From: an uncultured Desulfosarcina sp.
GTDB lineage: Bacteria; Desulfobacterota; Desulfobacteria; Desulfobacterales; Desulfosarcinaceae
Assembly (NCBI RefSeq): GCF_963668215.1
Contig: NZ_OY764190.1
Span: 4,216,001-4,280,000 of the forward strand
Direction: 5' to 3'
DNA: 64,000 nt
Shown here: one piece after another, positions 1 through 8,577 of the stretch
Layout of the letters: each line of letters starts with the position of its first letter
How positions within the stretch are numbered: position 1 is the first letter of the stretch
Program-made: the position numbers and the translations under genes
The notes under the pieces: generated by a model
Told to the model about the DNA's origin: nothing
Seen by the model: the letters and a program-made list of their open reading frames with translations, nothing else
Database searches by the model: none

Positions 1-1337
1 TGAACCAGATCGGTGGCGCCGCAGTCCGGGCAGACGTCCGGAGCATCCATGGCCACGATCATTTTACGGCAGCCCTGGCAGGTCCAGGCCGGAATCTGAT
101 GCCCCCACCAGATCTGACGGGAAATGCACCAGTCGCGAATGTTGTACATCCAATCATAGTAGGTTTTTGTCCAGGACTCCGGGATGATGCGGGTCTTGCC
201 GGTTTCCACCGCTTCGATGGCTTTTTGGGCCAGGGGTTTGGCTTTGACGAACCATTGCCGCGAGAGGTTGGGTTCGACCACGGTTTTACAGCGATAGCAG
301 TGCCCGACGCTGTGGCGATGGGGCTCGATGCGCTCCAGCAGGCCCTCGGCCTGAAGGGCTTCGACCACGGCCTTGCGGCATTCGAAGCGGTCCATCCCTT
401 TGAACCGGCCGGCTTCTTCGGTCATGGAACCGTCGTCGGCGATAACCTTGATACTGGGCAGGTTGTGGCGTTGGCCGATCTCGAAGTCGTTGGGGTCGTG
501 GGCCGGGGTGACCTTCAAGGCGCCGGTGCCGGTGGACAGATCCACATAGGTGTCTTGAATAATGGGGATTTCACGATTCATCAACGGTAGGATGACCGCC
601 GTGGCGGACAGGTCGGCGTAGCGCTCGTCCTCCGGGTGGATGGCCACGGCCGTATCCCCCAGCATGGTCTCCGGGCGGGTGGTGGCCACGGTGACCGACC
701 CGCTGCCGTCGGCATAGGGGTAGCGGATGTGGTAGAAGTTGCCGTCCAGTTCTTCGTGCTCCACCTCCAGATCGGACAGGGCCGTGTGGCAGCGGCAGCA
801 CCAGTTGATGATGTAGTCCCCCTGGTAGATCAACCCTTCGTCATAAAGCTGGACGAACACTTTTCTCACCGCTTTCGAGAGACCTTCGTCCATGGTGAAG
901 CGTTCCCGATCCCAGTCGCAGGAGGCGCCCAGCCGCTTGAGCTGGTTGATGATGGCACTGCCATACTCCTTGCGCCATTCCCACACCGACTCGATGAACT
1001 TCTCTCTTCCCAGGGCATGCCTGTCGGTGCCTTCGGCAGCCAGCTTCTTCTCCACCACATTCTGGGTGGCGATGCCGGCGTGGTCCGTTCCCGGCATCCA
1101 CAGAACGCTGTCGCCCTTCAGGCGGCGGTAGCGGCACATGATGTCCTGCATGGTGTTGTTCAGCGCGTGCCCCATATGCAGAACCCCGGTGACATTGGGG
1201 GGCGGGATCACGATGGAATAGGTCTTCCGGGTGGTACTTTCATCCGCGGCGAACAGTTTTTCTTTTTCCCAGTAACTGTACCAGCGCTTTTCGACTTCTT
1301 CGGGAGAATAACTCTTGTCCAGTAAATCGCGACTCAT
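1..1337 (-). CDS. valS: Valyl-tRNA synthetase, N-terminal part (runs off the left edge)
   Basis: Class I aminoacyl-tRNA synthetase that charges tRNA-Val in the cytosol. Reading leftward from the ATG at 1337 gives an open frame to the window edge (about 445 residues) beginning MSRDLLDKSY. The class I HIGH-type signature is present as VTGVLHMGHALN (His54-Met-Gly-His57), followed by the valine-type WMPGTDHAGIATQ block. The editing (CP1) region with TTRPETMLGDTAVAIHPEDE also fits ValRS, and a CxxC-type zinc pair is visible near the truncated end. The KMSKS loop and anticodon domain lie outside the window. An AGGAG lies 10 nt upstream of the chosen ATG. The repeat gene at 1463-2530 lies upstream on the same strand, 125 bases away, so they may be cotranscribed. 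Identification is firm; only completeness is unknown. Confidence 0.95.
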   Translation of the reverse strand, partial: MSRDLLDKSYSPEEVEKRWYSYWEKEKLFAADESTTRKTYSIVIPPPNVTGVLHMGHALNNTMQDIMCRYRRLKGDSVLWMPGTDHAGIATQNVVEKKLAAEGTDRHALGREKFIESVWEWRKEYGSAIINQLKRLGASCDWDRERFTMDEGLSKAVRKVFVQLYDEGLIYQGDYIINWCCRCHTALSDLEVEHEELDGNFYHIRYPYADGSGSVTVATTRPETMLGDTAVAIHPEDERYADLSATAVILPLMNREIPIIQDTYVDLSTGTGALKVTPAHDPNDFEIGQRHNLPSIKVIADDGSMTEEAGRFKGMDRFECRKAVVEALQAEGLLERIEPHRHSVGHCYRCKTVVEPNLSRQWFVKAKPLAQKAIEAVETGKTRIIPESWTKTYYDWMYNIRDWCISRQIWWGHQIPAWTCQGCRKMIVAMDAPDVCPDCGATDLV

Positions 1338-1462
1338 AAGGATTGTGCTCCTTGTACAAAACGGCCCGGTAGCCGATACCAGGCCGTAAAAAAATGGAAA
1401 AGGGGATTAGTCGATAATCCCCAGTATAAACTGTTCCCTGTCGATGCCAAAGGCGTGCCCGG

Positions 1463-2530
1463 CTACCCGGACATGCCGTCGCTGTCATCCAGCAGGGCGT
1501 TCTTGATTTTTTCGATTTCCCGTTTGACGGTTTTCTCGATGGTCTGAAGCATCAACTGCTCGATTTTTTCACCGTAGATTTTTTCGATTGTCCGGGTCAG
1601 GGCCGTTTCGATCTGCTCCTCGGTAAGAGAGACGGCATCTTCGGGCACAGGCGTTTCAGGCGGTGTGGCCGGCACGAACATGGCTCCGCTGTCCGGTTCA
1701 TCGACCGACACTCCTACCGGCTCGAAAGATTCGGACGCTTCCGTTTCCTCGGCGGCCGGTTCCGCTTCAAAAAGGCTGAAATCGGCATCGGGTCCCGCGG
1801 TTTCGACCGCCTCTTGCGGGGTTTCGAAATTCACGGGTTCATCCGTATCTTTCAGCAGGGCTTCGGCTCTGCTTTCCAAATCCGGGAATTCGTCATCCGT
1901 CTCGTCCTCGACCCCCTGGGGTTGGGCAATGTCGGCGACCTCGAGCAGGTCGATGACATCTTCTTCTTCCCCGGTCGGTGGGGTTTCCTCCTGATCCGTG
2001 GTTCCCGGGACTTCCGGCTCGTCTAACGCCGTCTGGGACTTGGAATCGCCGGTGACCTCAAGCAGGTCGATGATCTCCTCTTCTTCTTCGGCCGGTTGCC
2101 CTGAATCTTCCGGGGTTGGCTGGATGGCTTCGTCTCCGGTTGCGCCGATTTCGGTTTCGATCGGGGTGGCCACGTCCATAAGGTCGATGATGTCATCATC
2201 CGGTTCGTCTTCGGATGCCTGAGAAGATGAACCAACATCTGACGCTTCCGGTACTACGGCCAGATCCGTCAGGTCGATGATGTCGTCATCGCTTTCCGCA
2301 GATGGCTGCAGGGGCGCTTCGGCCGGTGCGGCATCTTGCAAAGAGGGCGGCGTTTCATCGGTATCGACGGTGGTTGTCGGCGAGGAATCGGGCTGTTCCA
2401 GAACCTCGGTCAGATCGATGATGTCATCATTGACCGCTTCGGCAACCACATGGGTCAGGTCGATGATCTCATCGTCATTCAGGTCGTTTTTGTTTTCCTG
2501 TTGCGGATCAGGCTTCTGGCGACCGTCCAT
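1463..2530 (-). CDS. Acidic low-complexity protein with six (D/E)(D/E)-I/V-I-D-L motifs
   Basis: I do not recognise a named family. The 355-residue product is very acidic and mostly lacks predicted order. It carries six copies of a short motif: DDEIIDLT, NDDIIDLT, DDDIIDLT, DDDIIDLM, EEEIIDLL and EEDVIDLL. Linkers rich in Pro, Ser, Thr and Glu separate them (residues about 17-215). The last 70 residues differ: LTEEQIETALTRTIEKIYGE followed by repeated Ile/Leu/Lys heptads, which looks like an amphipathic or coiled-coil helix. There is no signal peptide or membrane segment, so a cytosolic scaffold or adaptor with a docking helix is the simplest reading (inference). It precedes valS on the same strand. 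GC-rich coding without stops and consistent codon use support a real gene. Confidence 0.75.
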   Translation of the reverse strand: MDGRQKPDPQQENKNDLNDDEIIDLTHVVAEAVNDDIIDLTEVLEQPDSSPTTTVDTDETPPSLQDAAPAEAPLQPSAESDDDIIDLTDLAVVPEASDVGSSSQASEDEPDDDIIDLMDVATPIETEIGATGDEAIQPTPEDSGQPAEEEEEIIDLLEVTGDSKSQTALDEPEVPGTTDQEETPPTGEEEDVIDLLEVADIAQPQGVEDETDDEFPDLESRAEALLKDTDEPVNFETPQEAVETAGPDADFSLFEAEPAAEETEASESFEPVGVSVDEPDSGAMFVPATPPETPVPEDAVSLTEEQIETALTRTIEKIYGEKIEQLMLQTIEKTVKREIEKIKNALLDDSDGMSG

Positions 2531-2734
2531 AGTTATCTCCCGTTAGCCTTGTTTGATGAAAAGCCCCTTGTGCGGGTCGTTCCCGGCGGCATTGCGACGG
2601 ATTTCGAGGAAACCGGCAAAGCAACTATCGAAAAACAATTATCACACGGTAACAAACCTGTCAACTTATTTGGATTCTTGATAAAAATCACGATTCGGAT
2701 TTTTTTTGGCGTCGATTGCCCGCAAAAATTCCGA

Positions 2735-3646
2735 TCAACGGGATGGCCGTTGGCGATGAGCCCGCACCGTATCCCACGAATAGACGGCCAGCGCCATCCA
2801 GATGAGCCCGAAAGTGACGGCCTGAACGCGGGTAAAGGGCTCGTCGAACAGGGTAATTCCCAGAAGGAGCATACCGGTGGGCGCGGTGTATTGAATGAAG
2901 CCCAGGGTCGCTAAGGTGATGCGTTTGGCTCCCAGATTGAACAGCAGCAACGGGGTCGCCGTCAGAATGCCGGTGCCCATCAGCAGCAGGTCGATATGGC
3001 CGCCGGATCTTAAGAAAGCACCCGCATGGTTCTGGTGAAGGTGAAATATCCACAGGCCGGCGGGAACCGTGAGCAGCAGGGTCTCCACGGTCAGACCGGC
3101 CAAGGCCCCGACGGCCGCCACTTTGCGAACCAGTCCGTATAAACCGAAGCTGAACGCCAGGGCCAGGGAGACCCAGGGGAAGACGCCATAGCGAAAGGCG
3201 AGGTTGAGCACGCCCAGTGTGGCCAGAGCCACGGCAATGGATTGGGCCCGACGCAGCCGTTCGCCGAGAAAGACCATCCCCAGGACGATGTTGACCAGCG
3301 GATTGATGTAATATCCCAGGCTGGCCTGGAGCACGCGGCCGTTGTTCACCGCCCAGATATAGATCAGCCAGTTGACACCCACCAGAATCGATGTGACCAG
3401 CAAAATGCCCATGATCTTAGGCCGTTTCAAAGCGGTTTTGAAGTCGTTCCACTGTCTGCCGAACCACACCAGGGGCATGAGAAAGGCGAATGACCAGATC
3501 ACCCGATGGAGGATGATTTCCAGGGCGTCGACCTGGCCAAGAGCCTTCCAGTAAACGGGACTCAATACCCAGATGAGGAACGCGAAAAAGGCAAACAGAA
3601 CGCCGGACGGTGATTGGCGGTTTGGGGTGGATGGCGGTTCGGGCAT
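2735..3646 (-). CDS. rarD: RarD-type EamA-family inner-membrane permease
   Basis: A roughly 303-residue integral membrane protein of the drug/metabolite transporter superfamily, related to E. coli RarD (chloramphenicol-sensitivity protein; natural substrate unknown). About ten hydrophobic segments are visible, starting with SGVLFAFFAFLIWVLSPVYW near residue 12. The RarD-like stretch NWLIYIWAVNNGRVLQASLG follows, then GYYINPLVNIVLGMVFLGER, typical of the first EamA repeat end. The second half (LLFNLGAKRITLATLGFIQY) is the matching repeat. I place the start at ATG 3646 (MPEPPSTPNR) rather than 69 bases upstream, because the upstream extension is not membrane-like and an AAGAGA purine stretch precedes 3646. 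It is divergent from the AI-2E-family gene at 3862. Confidence 0.88.
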   Translation of the reverse strand: MPEPPSTPNRQSPSGVLFAFFAFLIWVLSPVYWKALGQVDALEIILHRVIWSFAFLMPLVWFGRQWNDFKTALKRPKIMGILLVTSILVGVNWLIYIWAVNNGRVLQASLGYYINPLVNIVLGMVFLGERLRRAQSIAVALATLGVLNLAFRYGVFPWVSLALAFSFGLYGLVRKVAAVGALAGLTVETLLLTVPAGLWIFHLHQNHAGAFLRSGGHIDLLLMGTGILTATPLLLFNLGAKRITLATLGFIQYTAPTGMLLLGITLFDEPFTRVQAVTFGLIWMALAVYSWDTVRAHRQRPSR

Positions 3647-3861
3647 TGGGTCTCTTGTGGTTTTTAGTAAAGATGGACAAAGATTTCCTTTTACCAGAAA
3701 CCGGATGCCGGTCAAGAGACGATTCGTCGGGTGATTCGTGTTGGCCCGAAGGAGTTTGTCCTTCGAGGTTTTTTAGGATAAGATCGCTTTTCGATCAAAT
3801 CGTATGGGCGATATCCTTAACGGTTTCAATTCGCCGCGAACCCGATGGGAGCGAAACAGTC

Positions 3862-4977
3862 ATGAGCAACAGCAACGAACGGTTAAATAGTTTTGTCGTC
3901 GTTTTACTGGTGGTTTTTATTTCTGCCGTTTTTCTTTCCATGATCCGGTCTTTCCTGATGGCCATCTTTCTGGCCGGCATTTTTGCGGCTTTGACCCGAC
4001 CCATCTATCATTGGCTGGAAAAGGTGCTTAAAGGAAGACGAAGTCTGGCCTCGTTGCTTACCCTGACGCTGATCATCATCGTGGTGGTGGTGCCTTTGGG
4101 CTTACTCACCGGGGTCGTCACCGGCCAGGCCATCAAGGTCAGCCAGTCGGCCGTACCCTGGGTGAAAAACCAGCTCAGCCAGCCCGGTGGGATCAACCAA
4201 ATTCTGGAAAGCATTCCCTACTACGATAAGATCGCCCCGCACAGCGAATTGATCCTGCGCAAGGCCGGCGAACTGGTGGGCGGAATCAGTCAACTTCTGG
4301 TCAACAATCTCTCGTCGGCTGCCGTCGGCGCCGTCAATCTGATTTTCATGCTCTTCGTATGGCTCTACACCATGTATTTCTTTTTGATGGACGGAGAAAA
4401 ACTGCTGGAGAAGATCCTCTACTACCTGCCCCTTCAGGACCAGGAGGAGCAGCAGCTGCTGGAGCGATTCACTTCGGTAAGCCGGGCGACACTGAAAGGC
4501 ACCGCTGTCATCGGCATTCTCCAGGGCAGCTTGGCCGGCCTGGCCTTCTGGGCGGTGGGCATTCCCAGCGCCACCTTCTGGGGGGTGATCATGGTGGTGC
4601 TTTCCATCATCCCCAGCGTCGGAACGGCCGTGGTCTGGCTGCCGGCCGCGGTGATATTGGGATTCAGCGGCGCCATCGGCAAGGCGGTGGGACTGCTGAT
4701 TTTCTGCGGTCTGGTCGTCGGCAGCCTGGACAATCTGCTGCGGCCCATTCTGGTAGGCAAGGACACCCAGATGCACGAATTGATGATTTTCTTCGGCACC
4801 ATGGGCGGCATTTTCATGTTCGGGATGATCGGGGTGCTCATCGGTCCGATCATCGCCGCGCTGTTCGTGACCATCTGGGAGATTTACGGACAGGCCTTTG
4901 CCCATATCCTGCCGGAAACCGGATATGTGCTGCGGAAAAAGCGGGCGGAGGCCGAGGATGCTTCCGACGAAGAATAA
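3862..4977 (+). CDS. AI-2E transporter family (PerM/YdiK-like) permease
   Basis: A 371-residue polytopic inner-membrane protein of the AI-2E transporter family (PF01594 type). The N-terminus MSNSNERLNSFVVVLLVVFI enters the first membrane helix at once. A second segment with SLASLLTLTLIIIVVVVPLG follows, then an amphipathic central domain (about residues 90-160). The last four helices carry the family-typical GIPSATFWGVIMVVLSIIPS, VGSLDNLLRPILVGK and FGMIGVLIGPIIAALFVTIW. Members export signals, ions or substrates that are mostly undefined, so no substrate is claimed. ATG 3862 is chosen because GGGAG precedes it and the longer upstream frame reads through non-membrane sequence. It converges with the aminotransferase gene at 5033. 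Confidence 0.88.
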   Translation: MSNSNERLNSFVVVLLVVFISAVFLSMIRSFLMAIFLAGIFAALTRPIYHWLEKVLKGRRSLASLLTLTLIIIVVVVPLGLLTGVVTGQAIKVSQSAVPWVKNQLSQPGGINQILESIPYYDKIAPHSELILRKAGELVGGISQLLVNNLSSAAVGAVNLIFMLFVWLYTMYFFLMDGEKLLEKILYYLPLQDQEEQQLLERFTSVSRATLKGTAVIGILQGSLAGLAFWAVGIPSATFWGVIMVVLSIIPSVGTAVVWLPAAVILGFSGAIGKAVGLLIFCGLVVGSLDNLLRPILVGKDTQMHELMIFFGTMGGIFMFGMIGVLIGPIIAALFVTIWEIYGQAFAHILPETGYVLRKKRAEAEDASDEE

Positions 4978-5032
4978 TCGACAAGGCCGGCCATGGCCCG
5001 CAATCCTTTCCAAGACCCAGACGAAAGCTGGG

Positions 5033-6190
5033 CTATATCAGTGTTTTGAGCTTTTTCAACCGCTTGCCCGTTTCGGCCAGAATTTCTTCGTTTCTTGAGA
5101 AGTGCAGCCGGATGAGGTGGTTGACCGGTTCGTGGAAAAAACTGGAGCCGGGGACGGCCGCCACGCCCACCTTCTCTGCCATCCAGCGGCAGAATTCGTT
5201 GTCGTCGGTCACACCGAATTCGCTGCAGTCCACCATCACATAATAGGCGCCCTGGGGCTTTGTATAGGCCAGTCCGGCTTCGTCCAGGTACCCCAGAAAC
5301 AGATCCCGCTTGCGGGTGTAGTCCGCCGTGAGCTGCCCGTAATAGCTCAAGGGCAATTCCAGGGCGGTCACGGCCGCCTCCTGCAGCGGGGCTGCGGCCC
5401 CGACGGTGAGAAAATCGTGCACCTTGCGGGCCCCGGCGACCACCGTTTCCGCGCCGATCACGTATCCCAGGCGCCAGCCGGTCATGTTGTACGTTTTGGA
5501 CAGGGAACTGCACGAAATGGTGCGTTCGAACATGCCCGGCAGAGCGGCCATGTAATGGTGGCGGTAGGGCGGGTAGACGATGTGCTCGTAAACCTCGTCC
5601 GTGATCACGAAGGCGTCGAACTCCCTGGCCAGGTCGGCGATAATCTGCAGCTCTTCGAGGGAGAAGACCTTCCCCGAGGGGTTGGACGGATTGCACAGCA
5701 CGATGGCCTTGGGACGCTTTTCGAAGGCGGCACGCAATTGGGCCGGATCGAAATCGAAGTCCGGGGGGTGCAGGGGCACGTAGATCGGTTCGGCGCCGCT
5801 GAGGATCGTGTCGGCGCCGTAGTTCTCGTAGTAGGGAGAAAAGACGATTACCTTGTCGCCGGGATTGCAGGCTGTCATCATGGCCGTCATCATGGCCTCG
5901 GTGCTGCCGCAGGTGACCACCACATGGGCGTCGGCGTCCAGGTCGATGCCCATCCAGTGCCGCTGCTTGTCCACGAGGGCCTTGCGGAAGCGGGGCGCTC
6001 CCCAGGTGATGGCGTACTGATGGGGCCCCTCGGCCATGGCGCGTTTGCCGGCGGCCAATACCTCGGCCGGCGGATCGGAGTCGGGAAACCCCTGGGAAAG
6101 GTTGATGGCGTCATATTGATTGGCCACGCGGGTCATCTCGCGGATGACAGACTCGGTGAAACGGGTCAGACGGTCGGCGGTTTTCGGCAT
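5033..6190 (-). CDS. PLP-dependent class I/II aminotransferase
   Basis: A 385-residue fold-type I aminotransferase. It begins MPKTADRLTRFTESVIREMT and shows NLSQGFPDSDPP near the N-terminus, like the kynurenine/glutamine/methionine aminotransferase subgroup (YbdL, KAT). Cofactor-binding features are present: GSTEAMMTAMMTACNPGDKV (phosphate-binding region), VLCNPSNPSGKVFS (Asn contacting PLP) and ITDEVYEHIVYP (Asp/Tyr). The Schiff-base lysine is in SLSKTYNMTGWRLGY, and the C-terminal Arg in HLIRLHFSRNEEIL binds the carboxylate. It acts in the cytosol on an amino acid/2-oxo acid pair that cannot be fixed from sequence. The full length and all key residues suggest an active enzyme. It is monocistronic, as both neighbours are separated or convergent. 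Confidence 0.92.
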   Translation of the reverse strand: MPKTADRLTRFTESVIREMTRVANQYDAINLSQGFPDSDPPAEVLAAGKRAMAEGPHQYAITWGAPRFRKALVDKQRHWMGIDLDADAHVVVTCGSTEAMMTAMMTACNPGDKVIVFSPYYENYGADTILSGAEPIYVPLHPPDFDFDPAQLRAAFEKRPKAIVLCNPSNPSGKVFSLEELQIIADLAREFDAFVITDEVYEHIVYPPYRHHYMAALPGMFERTISCSSLSKTYNMTGWRLGYVIGAETVVAGARKVHDFLTVGAAAPLQEAAVTALELPLSYYGQLTADYTRKRDLFLGYLDEAGLAYTKPQGAYYVMVDCSEFGVTDDNEFCRWMAEKVGVAAVPGSSFFHEPVNHLIRLHFSRNEEILAETGKRLKKLKTLI

Positions 6191-6207
6191 GGGGTGTTCC
6201 TTTGTTG

Positions 6208-6376
6208 TTTAGAACGTCGAACGCTCAATATTGAATGAGGAAATCGCTTCGCTCCGTCAATCGATCAAAAGAATTGCCGGAGGTTGGAGCGGTCTATGAA
6301 ACAGGGCTTAATCGCCTTGAAAACGATAGAATACCTTATTCGAAATTCGAAGTTGGACGTTCGATGTTCGACGTTC
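6208..6376. repeat. Non-coding repeat module with inverted GAACGTCGAAC-type arms
   Basis: The 298-base gap between the aminotransferase and amidohydrolase genes holds a left arm, GAACGTCGAACGCTCAATAT, at 6211-6230. About 100 bases of core follow, then a 46-base right arm (6331-6376) ending TTCGATGTTCGACGTTC. The right arm matches 21743-21788 at 43 of 46 positions. The left arm is oriented opposite to the right arm, so the module is bounded by inverted short tandem repeats. No gene is visible in the core. It is interpreted as a non-autonomous member of the arm-flanked repeat family seen elsewhere in this window. Confidence 0.7.
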
Positions 6377-6488
6377 ATGGGTCCGGCTTTTACTCCCCTT
6401 CGGAGCGGGCTTCATCCAACTACCCGCTTGTGTTCAGTTGGTGATTATTATGCAAAATTCAGGCGGCACCTAATGAGGCTGTTAAGCG

Positions 6489-8117
6489 CTAAAACTGCCG
6501 GTAGACGATCCTTCCGTCGAATACCGTCATCGCAACCCGGGTTTCGGGAATCCGGGAGGGCTTAATTTCCAGAATATTTTTGCTGAGAACCACCAGGTCG
6601 GCTTTTTTCCCCGGTGTGATCACGCCCAGATCGTGGGCCTGGTAGACCTTTGCCGGCGTGGCGGTATAGGCGGTCAGGGCCTCGCTCACGGTAATCCGTT
6701 CTTCCGGATGCCAACCGGACTCCGGGGTGCCGTCGCTGCGCTGCCGGGTGGCCGCGGCGTGGATGGCCGGCAGCGGTGCCGGATCGCATACCGGGCAGTC
6801 CGAGCTGAACATGACCGGCGCCCCGGTGTCCAGCAGGCGGCGAAAGGCATAGCACCAGCGCCCCTTTTCACCCACCGCCGTATCGATGAGATTCATGTCC
6901 AGGACCATATTGGAAGGCGTCACGCACAGGGCCAGATGCAGGCGGCCCAATCGGTCGGCGTCTTCGGGACGGATCATCTGGACGTGCTCGATCCGGTGGG
7001 AAATGGCCGGTCGCGGGCGTCCGGACCGGCTCCGTCGGGATTCGAGATCTTCGAACAGATCGACCAGTTCGCGATTGGCCCGGTCGCCCACTGCATGAAT
7101 CATCACCGAGAGACCGGCTGCGTCGGCCCGGTCCACGTCTTTGGCCAGTCGATCCATGTCCATCAGGGGCATGCCGTGGCCGCCATCCAGATAAGGGTCG
7201 ATCATCCAGGCGGTGCGGGCGCCCATCCCGCCGTCCGAGAAATACTTCACGTGGCCGAGGCGCAGTCGGTCGCCGCCGAATCCCGTGCGCAGGCCCAGTC
7301 CAATGATGGCGTCCAGCTGCTCGCCCGGCAGGCTCACCCAGGTGCGCAGGGCCAGGTCGCTGGCGGCATCCATTTTCTGAAAGGTCTGCAGGGCGCTGGC
7401 GCCGTCCTTGTCGTTCATCAGCCGGACATCGACGATGCCGGTAACACCCCGACGGTGCAGGGCGTCGGTTGCGTCGGCAAAGGCCCGCATGATTTGATCG
7501 GAATCCGGCGGGGCAACGGCATCGCGGGCCAGGTTGATGGCCAGCTCCCGCAGGATGCCGGTGGGGTTGCCCGCGGCATCGCGTTCGATCCGGCCTTCCG
7601 GCGGATCGGGGGTGCCGGCATCGATCCCGGCCCGTTTCAGAGCCAGTGAGTTGGCCGCCGCCAGGTGCAGGTCGCAGCGCCACAACAGCACGGGATGATC
7701 GGGTGCGGCCTTGTCCAGCACCTCGCGGGTGGGCATGCGCGGCGCCGTCCAGTCGGTTTCGTTCCACCCCTGGCCCATGATCCACTGGCCGGGCGGCTGG
7801 GTTGCGGCCGCCTGCTGCAACCGTGAAACCAGATCTTCGATGCCGGTGAGGTCGTCCAGCCGGACGCCCTGGCGGTTGAGGGCCCATTCATAAAAATGAA
7901 TATGGGTGTCGATGAATCCCGGCACCACCAGGCGGCCGTCGAGATCGATCTTTTCGGTGCCTGCAGCAGCCAGCTTCAGGATGTCGTTATCGTCTCCAAC
8001 GGCCAGGATTCGACCGTTTCCAACGGCTACGGCGCGGGCGAAAGGCTGTCGGGGCTCCTGGGTGGCAATGGCGCCGTTGTAAAGTATGAGGTCAGGGGCG
8101 TAAGGGAAAGAGGGCAT
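6489..8117 (-). CDS. Amidohydrolase of the YtcJ/Amidohydro_3 family
   Basis: A 542-residue metal-dependent hydrolase of the amidohydrolase superfamily. Visible metal and catalytic elements are VVPGFIDTHIHFYEWALNRQ (HxH), GHVKYFSDGGMGARTAWM (the position of the carboxylated or bridging lysine), MIHAVGDRANRELVDLF (His), ISHRIEHVQMIRPED (His) and VMFSSDCPVCDPAPL (Asp). The C-terminal beta-sandwich strand LGVITPGKKADLVVLSKNIL is typical. YtcJ-like enzymes hydrolyse exocyclic amide or carbamate bonds; the substrate here is unknown. I start at ATG 8117 (MPSFPYAPDL), preceded by GGAGA, rather than 54 codons upstream, because family members begin close to the PDLILYNGAI strand. It precedes a proline-racemase and polyamine-type transporter cluster on the same strand, though about 460 bases separate them. 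Confidence 0.88.
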   Translation of the reverse strand: MPSFPYAPDLILYNGAIATQEPRQPFARAVAVGNGRILAVGDDNDILKLAAAGTEKIDLDGRLVVPGFIDTHIHFYEWALNRQGVRLDDLTGIEDLVSRLQQAAATQPPGQWIMGQGWNETDWTAPRMPTREVLDKAAPDHPVLLWRCDLHLAAANSLALKRAGIDAGTPDPPEGRIERDAAGNPTGILRELAINLARDAVAPPDSDQIMRAFADATDALHRRGVTGIVDVRLMNDKDGASALQTFQKMDAASDLALRTWVSLPGEQLDAIIGLGLRTGFGGDRLRLGHVKYFSDGGMGARTAWMIDPYLDGGHGMPLMDMDRLAKDVDRADAAGLSVMIHAVGDRANRELVDLFEDLESRRSRSGRPRPAISHRIEHVQMIRPEDADRLGRLHLALCVTPSNMVLDMNLIDTAVGEKGRWCYAFRRLLDTGAPVMFSSDCPVCDPAPLPAIHAAATRQRSDGTPESGWHPEERITVSEALTAYTATPAKVYQAHDLGVITPGKKADLVVLSKNILEIKPSRIPETRVAMTVFDGRIVYRQF

Positions 8118-8469
8118 TTCAGATAGGTCTCCAATAGAAAGCCACAATGATTGGGTCCCCTCAGGGTTCGAGGGCCAAGGGATCAAGGATTCAAGTGAAA
8201 TGATCGAACAATAATCATGCTGGCCTGTCCGGTATATCGATTGCAGTGTTGGGTCGGCAATGAATTCGTCATTTTCCAAAAGCCTTCATTATCGATTTTA
8301 TCGGGACCGGTCAAGAAATGGAATGGATCAATACAGGGTAACTGCGTCCCTTCGGGATTTCATATTTCTACCACCGAGAGCACTGAGGGCAATCAGGGTT
8401 TGGCTTGCGCCAAACCAAAAACCCATCACCGGGCCGATGAATACGGCTCGCTTCCAATCTCTCACTAAG

Positions 8470-8549
8470 TGTAGTGGCGCGGTTCATCCGCGCCTGGTTG
8501 GCAAATGCGGGGATAAACCAAAATGGCGGGGATAAACCCCGCCACTACA
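8470..8549. repeat. 80-bp palindromic REP/MITE-like repeat in the 8118-8577 gap
   Basis: The terminal sequences TGTAGTGGCGCGGTTCATCC and its near-complement at the other end, GATAAACCCCGCCACTACA, form an inverted repeat with one or two mismatches. An inner GCGGGGATAAACC is repeated at 8507-8519 and 8527-8539. The whole could fold as a long hairpin. The TGTAGTGGCGGGGTTTATCC style is typical of small repeated intergenic elements in GC-rich bacteria. The rest of the 460-base gap (8118-8469) shows no convincing gene. Confidence 0.72.
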
Positions 8550-8577
8550 GTTGAACCTCGCATCCTGGACCCCTTTT

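Noticed and set aside
8217..8535. Two overlapping frames (83 and 91 codons) between the amidohydrolase and racemase genes
   Set aside because: They run into the palindromic repeat at 8470, have no ribosome sites and no recognisable domains.
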